Origin: Hermatobates lingyangjiaoensis
Lineage: Eukaryota > Arthropoda > Insecta > Hemiptera > Hermatobatidae
Reading direction: 5' to 3'
NCBI GenBank assembly: GCA_026182355.1
Contig: JAPFBL010000588.1
Coordinates: 1-64,000, forward strand
Length of the DNA stretch: 64,000 nucleotides
The notes under the pieces were generated by a model. That model made no database searches. It was not told the DNA's origin and worked only from the letters and a program-made list of their open reading frames with translations. Position 1 is the first letter of the stretch. Each line of letters opens with the position of its first letter. Shown piece after piece: positions 56,929-64,000 of the stretch. The position numbers and the translations under genes are program-made.

Positions 56929-57516
56929 ATTGTTTCCAAAATTGTTTCGTTGTGGTAAATTAGTCTATATATATATATATATCAAACATTTACAATAAAC
57001 ACATGAAATAACAATCAATGTTGAAACATATATTGTTTCATATATATTAAAATATATATATTTTAATTATTTTTTTAATTTTAAATTGTAATGTCTGTAA
57101 ACATTAATTAATTTTAGAAAAATTTATATCATTTATGATTTAGTATATTGGTATGATTTGAATTGTTTTAAATAGATCTTGTTAAAATATTTAATGTATG
57201 GTGAGTGATGGTGATGTCTGTCCGTCCGTCTGTTCCATAACGGATATTAGAATTTAGTTTATCTCCCTCTAGCTATCTTAACAGCTTGAGAGTAGTCCAC
57301 TGTCCTTACTCTTCTTTAGACGCAAATTTATATATTCTTCTTATTACTGGAATAACTCCGCGACTCAATCTCAAACGGTAGTTCTGTTTCATTATTTCTT
57401 AACTCTCTTTTCTGCATTATTATTTATTTATGTTACTCAGCTTACGGATATTAAACTAAAACACGCAAAGCGATAGCTAGAGCAAACCATGTTATTACAA
57501 GTTAGGAATTTTATTA

Positions 57517-58406
57517 TTTTACTATAAGTAAAGTAGAGTGGTCGTGAAAAATTTAAACTCGAGATTTTGACGGATTTACATGTTTTGAGACCCCCCCAAA
57601 GTTCTTTTATGAAGTTTTTTCGATGATGTCTTTATTTATGTGGGTGAGTATGTAACCATAGTTTGTTACTTTGATGGATCCAGAATCTTTTCAGGGATCA
57701 AATTGATATTTAACACAAAAATGGGGCTCATAGTGTAGATGTGACCTAATTGTTTGGGAGCAATTATGTATTATGGGAAAGTCACTTTTTTTGCCAAGAT
57801 CTGTTTCTAGACATTTATTTACTGCTTAATAACTGACTCTTGAGTCTTGAAATTTTGGTGTTATCGTGGAAGCAACAAAAGCAAGAAATAAATAAAATCC
57901 TCAAATTTTTGAAAAGATTCTAAATTTTTTTTTCAATAATATATAAACATACCGTTTGAAGATCAACATGAAATTATATCTAAAAATTGAAACTTATGTG
58001 GCAGACGAGTCGAGGTATGTTATTTTCAAATACTTTAAGCAAAGTTTGATATCATACATTTTATGTTTTCAGAAAATTGTTTTTGACTCTACAAGGCTAA
58101 TTAAAAAACAATGATTTTTTTAAAAAAAAATTGATATGAAAATTAACAATTTATGAAAAAATATCCGTGAGATTTCATTTACCACAAAGAGCAATAAAGC
58201 TATTAAATTGGATGACCTGCCATATTTACATTTTTTACATTGACTTAGAAATTTCTTAAGTGAATCGTCTGAAATAAAATTGTTGTTTAGGGGTTTGATG
58301 AACAAATCTGGAATGATTTAATGCCTTAATGTGAGTCATGTCAGTTATATATATGACTGGTCATCGTTTACTTATAGTATAGTTGGGTGTAGGCCATTCC
58401 AAATAT
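57517..58406. mobile_element. Dispersed repeat family R, copy 3
   Basis: TTTTACTATAAGTAAAG at the left and GTTTACTTATAGTATAG at the right, with the same internal blocks as copy 1 in the same order and nearly the same length (890 versus 870 bp). No ORF longer than 61 residues. Confidence 0.68.
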
Positions 58407-58539
58407 TTTTTTAAGATTATTGTTTTATCTTAAAACATACAAAACAAGTACATATTCAGAAGGTAACATAGAATGTTATCATGCACTTGTGAACATTAAT
58501 TGAGGTGTAGCTGGAATCTGGCGCTAAATCAGGTCCTAC

Positions 58540-59110
58540 TGTAAACAGGGTAGAAGGAATTCATTATGGCTAATTTTTCATCACAGAGAGGAAATAATTA
58601 AGGTTCTTTCAGAATGATCATTTTGGGTTGATGAGATGGCTGGAGGTAAGAAATTTAAACTGTTTAATATCACGAAATAAAGTTAAATGGTAGTAGATTT
58701 TCTTGGAGGTATTAAAACCGTTTTTGAGTGGGAGAGAAAGAGGTCTCTTTATATTAATATATAAGAAAAAGGGGTAAAGGGAAAAGTTGAGTGAACAAAC
58801 GATCTTAACCGTTCAAGATAAATTCATGAAACGAAAGGCAAAGATTAAACGGGAAGCTTGAAGAAGGAAGGGTGTGGGAAGGGGGAAATCGGGGGGGGGG
58901 AGGGGGTTGAAATTAATTAGGGAGAGAGGGAATAAAAGTTGGAAGGGTGAATGCAGGGGGTGGGGGAGGCTTCCAACCCCCAGAACACAAATAATAACTG
59001 CTTCCCTTATAGTGTTCAGTCACCATCTTTAAACAACTCCCTCCCCCGGTTCCTGTACCTGCCCAACAGATTAACCACAAACTTGAAGCATCCACACCGC
59101 TTTCTCATTA
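58540..59110. promoter_or_regulatory. GC-richer island with G-runs
   Basis: Contains GGGAAATCGGGGGGGGGG near 58890 and GGGGGTGGGGGAGGC near 58956, then CCCCCAGAACAC. G-runs could form a quadruplex on the plus strand. A 60-residue minus frame is low-complexity. Candidate regulatory element. Confidence 0.3.
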
Positions 59111-59119
59111 TTATTCTTG

Positions 59120-60530
59120 TCTTATATTGATTTAGCTTTTAGCTTGATCAAGTAATCTTAAAAGGAAACACAACATTCTCAATTGAATTGACACAAAGAA
59201 CCATCTATTATACCACCAAAAAAAAAAAAATAGACCCGAATATTCTAAAAACAGCAACCATCTTATAAATTATACTTCAGAAAATAGCCGACATCTTCAG
59301 ATTGTTATTTTTTAAAAGTACCATCTGAAACAATGTTTTATAATTTCCTTTTAGGTCCAAATATTACTACTGCTGAAAGTTTTATTTCATGAGTATTACA
59401 GTCCACTCAAACTCTCAAACTATATATAACGGTCACAGGTCATCTTATTGACTTGTTTCAGTCACGCAGTTTATAACAATATGAAAGTTCATCTGTTTTA
59501 ATCCTTTGACGCTTTGACCCAGATATTCAGACAATCAGACAGAGTCTGATACTAGAGTGCTTGTTGCAAACAGTCCTAGTTGATCTAAGACATTCACATA
59601 AGTGTAATGTGTGGGTTGTTTGATACTACTAAAACATACTGTCTCTCATGAACGCATTTTACCTATCTATCATCGAGCTCTTAAAATCCTATATTTTAAG
59701 TTGAACAAAATATTCTAAAAAAAAAATATAAAAAATAACTTTTTCTATTCCTAATAACAGCATTTATTCAATATTATACATTTATAAACTGTAGAACTTT
59801 AGTTTTATAAACATCTTATTTACTTGGCGATATTTCAGCCATTTATGTTGTTTTCAAATATAACCATAACATACCATAATCATATACTTGATAAAAATAA
59901 ATCCTGTCACTAAACCAACTTAGTAGTATCAACTCTTCAAAAAGTTAAATAACAGCAGCAAGTTAGTTAAGTGACTCCCTTTATTAGGGCGACGTTTAGT
60001 AGTCTCGAGCTATTAAAGAGCTTCTTATGCTTTCTTGTTATTCGTGTCAGAGTACGAATCGGAATTGATGTCTTCAATCACTTTGTATTTTATGAGTTAT
60101 GGAAATCTTTTTATTTTTCATCTCAATAAATGACCAATCAACTGGAAGAGTTGAATAAGGGAATTCACCCAATCGTTCTGTTCATTGAGATCTAAACATA
60201 CAACTCCTATTTAAATATCAAATAATATCTTTTAATACCTTGGTACAACAGATAAAACAAAAACTCAAATAATTTCCTTTCACCTTTACTTAAAAGTTGT
60301 TTGAATTTTGCTTAAATTATAAAAAGTTGTAACTTCAAAATTACAAATGAGTTGACTAAAATAACTGTGTGTTGTTATTGCTCTCAAAAGCCGGCTCTCG
60401 GAATCACACTATACCTATTGAGAAATTCTTGTAATATCCAATGATATCTTATGTTTTTAATTTAATAAAATCTTCAAAAAAAAATTTAACTTACTATAAT
60501 CCTATCATACACGTCTCTGCTACCTAGGTC
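59120..60530. other. AT-rich non-coding stretch
   Basis: No gene or repeat boundary recognised. Confidence 0.5.
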
Positions 60531-60539
60531 CCTGTCTGG

Positions 60540-60645
60540 ATTACACCCTCAACAGTACCTGAAGAGGAACACTAAGTGTTCAAAACTCTTTATTAGTTTT
60601 GACATAAAACTCTTTTGTGTGGAGACGTAAGTTTTGAAATTCCCC
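60540..60645 (+). mobile_element. PLE-type tail, family I (diverged)
   Basis: CTGAAGA, G, GAACAC-taa-GTGTTC, AAA, then ACTCTTTTGTGTGGAGACGT as in the 3.03-3.18 kb foldback. GAA is lost. Confidence 0.55.
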
Positions 60646-60666
60646 GTTATCATATATGTTATATAT

Positions 60667-61461
60667 CAGGGCTTCTTAAACTTTTTTTATTCACGACCCC
60701 ATTTATGATGTAAGTTTCCTGGCGACCCCATATAAATATAAAAGAAAAACAAATAAATATTTTTTGATGATTTATTTATTAGGTAACAATATTCATATAC
60801 ATATGATAATAAATATTCCCACGAGTCGCTGAGTGGTAAGTATTAAATTAAAATTAAAGGAAAAAATTTAATGAGATGTATGTGCCTGTTTTTTATTGCT
60901 TAACAATTAAATCTTGGTTGAATGTTTGACACTGCTGGACGTAAGACCCTTCTACATTTTTTTAGCGATGAACGATATTGGGATTAATTCTGTGTTAAAG
61001 CTGAGAAAGTGACTTCACATAAAAATGTGGTGTTAAATAGCAGAAGAACGTTTAACGCCATATCAGCGATTTTAGAAAATTCAGTTCTAAATGTAACACA
61101 TAAATGGTCCAATATCGCTGAAAAAAAAATATTTTTTTGCATTGAAACCGATGATTTTAATGGTTACTATGTTCGTCTTCATACTGAACTGAATGCGAAA
61201 AAAAAGCACATTTCTCATAAAGATTAACATAGTTACAATCAAAATCATGGGTTAAATGCAAATTCAAAGATATTTTCTTGTCAGCCATATGGTTCAATTT
61301 TGTTTATATGAAGTGTTACTCCCGTGGTGTGACTGCACAAATACATATCCAGATGTTATAAAATCGTGTATTTAAATATTTGACATTAAAATCTCTCGCG
61401 ACCCCAGAATTTTTCGACGCGACCCCCTTTGAGGTCGCGACCCATAGTTTAAGAAAGCCTG
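60667..61461. mobile_element. Non-autonomous hAT-like transposon with 8-bp target duplication
   Basis: Starts CAGGGCTTCTTAAACTTTTT and ends AGTTTAAGAAAGCCTG, imperfect inverted termini of about 16 bp. Both sides are flanked by TTATATAT (60659-60666 and 61462-61469), the 8-bp duplication typical of hAT. Subterminal CGACCCC blocks are inverted as in many hAT families. The 72-residue interior frame (61009-61227) is too short for a transposase and has no BED or hATC signature, although it could be a remnant. Confidence 0.85.
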
Positions 61462-61964
61462 TTATATATCACAGAAAAATAAGCTCTTTACATAAACTAA
61501 AATTCTTCAATTTTTTTTATTTTTTAATTTTATAATATTATATCACATTAAATTAGATAATTATATATTTTTTTTTATTAATAACGCATAATTAATACTA
61601 CCATAGTGTTATGTCAAAATACACTATTAAGAAAAATATAATTTCTATGCTAAATATATCTGTGTGTAAATGTTGTTTTGTTTTCGGATTGTTCTAGTTC
61701 TTATTTAAATAGAACACATGGGGAGTTTGTACTCATCTATAAACACAATTTTCAAGATTTCGACAATGTTTTGTCTTTGTCAGGTATATAAATAATTACT
61801 TTTTTACATTTATACTGTTTTTTAATGGAATAGATTGCACTATTTTAAATTGATTGTGAAGAGGTTATATAAAGTGGAGTTGGTGTTAGCATCAGTTGTT
61901 ATATTGATTAATGCATTAACTCACGAGCTGTGCAAGCAGTAATTGTGTGGTATTTATGGATGAT

Positions 61965-62205
61965 TAGAGAGGAAAAGAAACACTAAGGCTTCACAAAACA
62001 AAAGGGATTTAATCACACAACGCGTTTTTCAAACAGTTAGGTTACATTTGTCTCAGGAAAGTGTACTGAGCCAATTTGTCGTTATTATCTTATGAAACAG
62101 ATGTAACCTGATGATGAACACTAAGCGTTTGAAATGTCTTGTCTGATTAAATCCTTTTTGTGTGAGAAGACAGAGTGTTTCTTTTCTAATCATTACCATA
62201 GTGAA
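61965..62205. mobile_element. PLE-type foldback, family I
   Basis: AGAGGAAAAGAAACACTAAG at the left mirrors GTGTTTCTTTTCTAATCA at the right, with AAAAGGGATTTAATC mirroring GATTAAATCC. The right arm has CTGATGA, T, GAACAC-taa-GCGTTT, GAA, ATGT, C. Centre of about 90 bp is not paired. Confidence 0.62.
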
Positions 62206-62334
62206 TGTACTTGTATGTGTTAGGAATAGAAAAAAATCGTAACGCTGATGTAACAAGAAACCCTACATCATATAACCTCCTGATACCTCTTAAATTGTGA
62301 CTGCAATGTAGTAACTTATAAAATAATATTTATA

Positions 62335-62371
62335 TCCCTGAAGAAGACTAACTTTTGGTTGAAAGCTCGGA
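62335..62371 (+). ncRNA. hammerhead-like module, complete
   Basis: Stem I TCC/GGA, core CTGAAGA (62338-62344), one extra A, stem II GACTAA-ctt-TTGGTT (six pairs, two of them G-T), GAA, stem III palindrome AGCT, C (CUC triplet). No core substitution, and every stem differs in sequence from other families. Confidence 0.6.
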
Positions 62372-62859
62372 AGTTTCGTTCAGGAAAGTAAACAGATGTA
62401 TTTTATTTAAATATTTGTTCCTTAATAGCTCATTTTTTTATTCCGATAGAATTATTACAAATCATTAGAAAATAATAATAACAATAACAAAATAGTAAGT
62501 TAAACATGTAACACAATACAGAATATGGGTGTTAATATTAATGAACTACCTGAAAGAATAATTTCATTACACGTTATTAAACAAAAGTGTGAAACTTAAA
62601 TTCTTCTTAATAAAGCAAAAGGAGCTAATTAAATAAACTGTCAAACTCTGAATATTACCGAGCAGATTGAACAGGTGGAATATATAAATACCTAGAACGG
62701 GGTTTACAAATATTTGTATTTTTCATTATTTTTTTAATTTTTACACAGTTTTCTGGTATTTAGGACAATAAATAATAATATTACACATTTCAAAATGATC
62801 ATTCTTGAAACAATAAAAGTGTAAACATTTATGAAGGAGAATTGAAAAAAAAAAGGGGG

Positions 62860-63180
62860 TAACTTTATCTGATTTGAAGTGTGAAAAGGAAAATGACATT
62901 ATTTGGCCAATATCATCTCGTGAAAGCTTTTTATAGGATTTTTTTTTTCTTTTTTGAGAGAAGTGTGCAGAGGTCTTTTACTTGTGTTATGTGAAAGAAA
63001 GCCGGAGCAGGGCTTAAAGATACGTGACCTGTTTATAAACGGAATGTTTCCTCCTCCGGGGCTGTCCTCTCTTGAAAAGGCTATGATCCCAAACAGCTCC
63101 TGGCAATCCGCCACAACCGACTCGGCTCGTCTTTATAGATACCGCTTGTAATTGCCTGCTTTTCAAAAGGTTCACAAAAC
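62860..63180. promoter_or_regulatory. GC-richer island with palindromic forkhead-like site
   Basis: GTTTATAAAC at 63031-63040 is a perfect palindrome, directly followed by GGAA-tgt-TTCC (63041-63051) and preceded by TGACCT. The block is balanced in composition. Frames of 62-71 residues exist on both strands without domain signature. Candidate conserved regulatory element. Confidence 0.35.
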
Positions 63181-63284
63181 CTGTATTGGTTCTGTAAATC
63201 AATTAAACATGCTAGCATTGCATTCTTATTTAATAAAAGTAGCCAATTATTTACAACTTCCTAGTTTTGTATATAGACAAAATT

Positions 63285-63475
63285 AAAGTTTATCAGAACT
63301 CGGTCAGTTCTTCGGGTTCAAATTAAACTCTCATTGCCAATGTTTCGGTTTTTATTTAAAACCTTTTTCTTAGGCTTTCATAGGCATTCATAGGAGTTTA
63401 ATTTGAACTGGAAGAACTGACGGAGTCCTGGTAAACTTTAATTTTGTTTCTATTTCACGGTCGATACTTTTATCA
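63285..63475. mobile_element. Foldback, family E
   Basis: GTTTATCAGAACTCGGTCAG mirrors CTGACGGAGTCCTGGTAAAC. The right outer end TTTCACGGTCGATACTTTTA is shared with 39.8 and 30.36 kb. Confidence 0.68.
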
Positions 63476-63599
63476 ATATTTCTATATAGAGTTGACTTTT
63501 GTCCTGAGGAAGATAGTTAAGAGGGTCGAAATATTGAAAGTTAGTCCTAGTGTCTAGTTTTCATTCAAATTCCTTTCGTTTTCAAAGTAGTTTTGTTTT

Positions 63600-63835
63600 T
63601 TTTTTCAAAGATTTCATAAAAAAACACGTGAAATTAAAATCAACGTTCGTAAGAAACCGCAGTAAGATATCAGAAAGGTTAAGTCCTTTCAACTGAGGTG
63701 AGATTTGACTCAGTTTAGATTTGAATCTGACAAAAACTTTGTGTTACAGTGGAAAGATTTTAGTCTTTCTTCTTATTTCTTATTGTTATTTGGACGTTGA
63801 TTGTTGTTTCACGTGTTTAATGTGAACTCTTGTTA
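63600..63835. mobile_element. PLE 3'-tail foldback, family A (strongly diverged)
   Basis: AACACGTGAAATTAAAATCA at the left and GATTGTTGTTTCACGTGTTT at the right are the family A outer ends. The centre retains only TCTGACAAAAACTTTGTGTT of the module. Confidence 0.65.
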
Positions 63836-64000
63836 TATATATACATATATAACACTACATGAATTTCTTCTTTGACATGATTTTTCTGATATGTCCTTTG
63901 ACGAGCTTCTTTTTCAGTCGCACATTCTCTTAGCAGGAAGTTGGTTTATAGTATTCAATCTCTCACTCTGTTCGTTAGCAACATCCTCAAAGAGAACAAC

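Overview
The window looks like intergenic DNA from an invertebrate metazoan. It is AT-rich, with long (AT)n, (GT)n and (CT)n microsatellites, and it carries Penelope-like elements (PLEs), Jockey/I-type LINE remnants, tRNA-derived SINEs, a hAT element and pogo/Tigger-like ends. I find no bacterial operon, no intact host gene, no rRNA and no functional tRNA. The phylum cannot be fixed from the sequence alone.

The only recognisable proteins are transposon remnants. Three PLE GIY-YIG endonuclease tails lie at about 1.6-2.3, 47.8-48.4 and 56.6-56.9 kb. A Jockey-type reverse-transcriptase C-terminus lies at 11.2-11.7 kb and an I/Jockey-type remnant at 35.9-36.4 kb. Most other open frames are microsatellite translations or the two arms of foldback repeats read on opposite strands.

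The dominant structure is dozens of short, 5'-truncated PLE 3' tails. Most are joined head to head as foldbacks with both tails pointing outward, and many sit in (AT)n tracts. At least ten sequence families are present (called A-K here). Nearly all carry the same RNA-like module: CTGANGA, one extra nucleotide, a short hairpin, GAA, a 4-6 nt self-complementary tract and a pyrimidine or A. A 2-5 nt segment then pairs with the bases just before CTGANGA. This is the layout of a type I hammerhead ribozyme with a minimal palindromic stem III. Stems I and II covary between families, and all families share one inserted nucleotide after CUGANGA. Hammerheads in PLEs are already published; the uniform insertion and the number of families in one locus are the part worth testing.

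Other repeats are a roughly 0.9 kb dispersed family with inverted ends (three copies and a solo end), a tRNA-like SINE family (one copy with an 11-bp target duplication, nested in an older PLE tail; another with an internal triplication), and several tandem arrays. The arrays have 62 bp, about 93 bp, about 97 bp, and about 120 to 187 bp homopyrimidine units.

About a dozen GC-richer islands of 0.25-0.5 kb (5.6-6.2, 18.1-18.5, 22.6-23.05, 23.8-24.1, 27.1-27.6, 34.1-34.4, 44.0-44.4, 46.75-47.2, 48.7-49.0, 50.3-50.6, 58.5-59.1 and 62.9-63.2 kb) have no credible ORF and carry recognisable transcription-factor-like motifs. They are candidate conserved regulatory elements in a gene desert; that role is inferred and needs a cross-species alignment.
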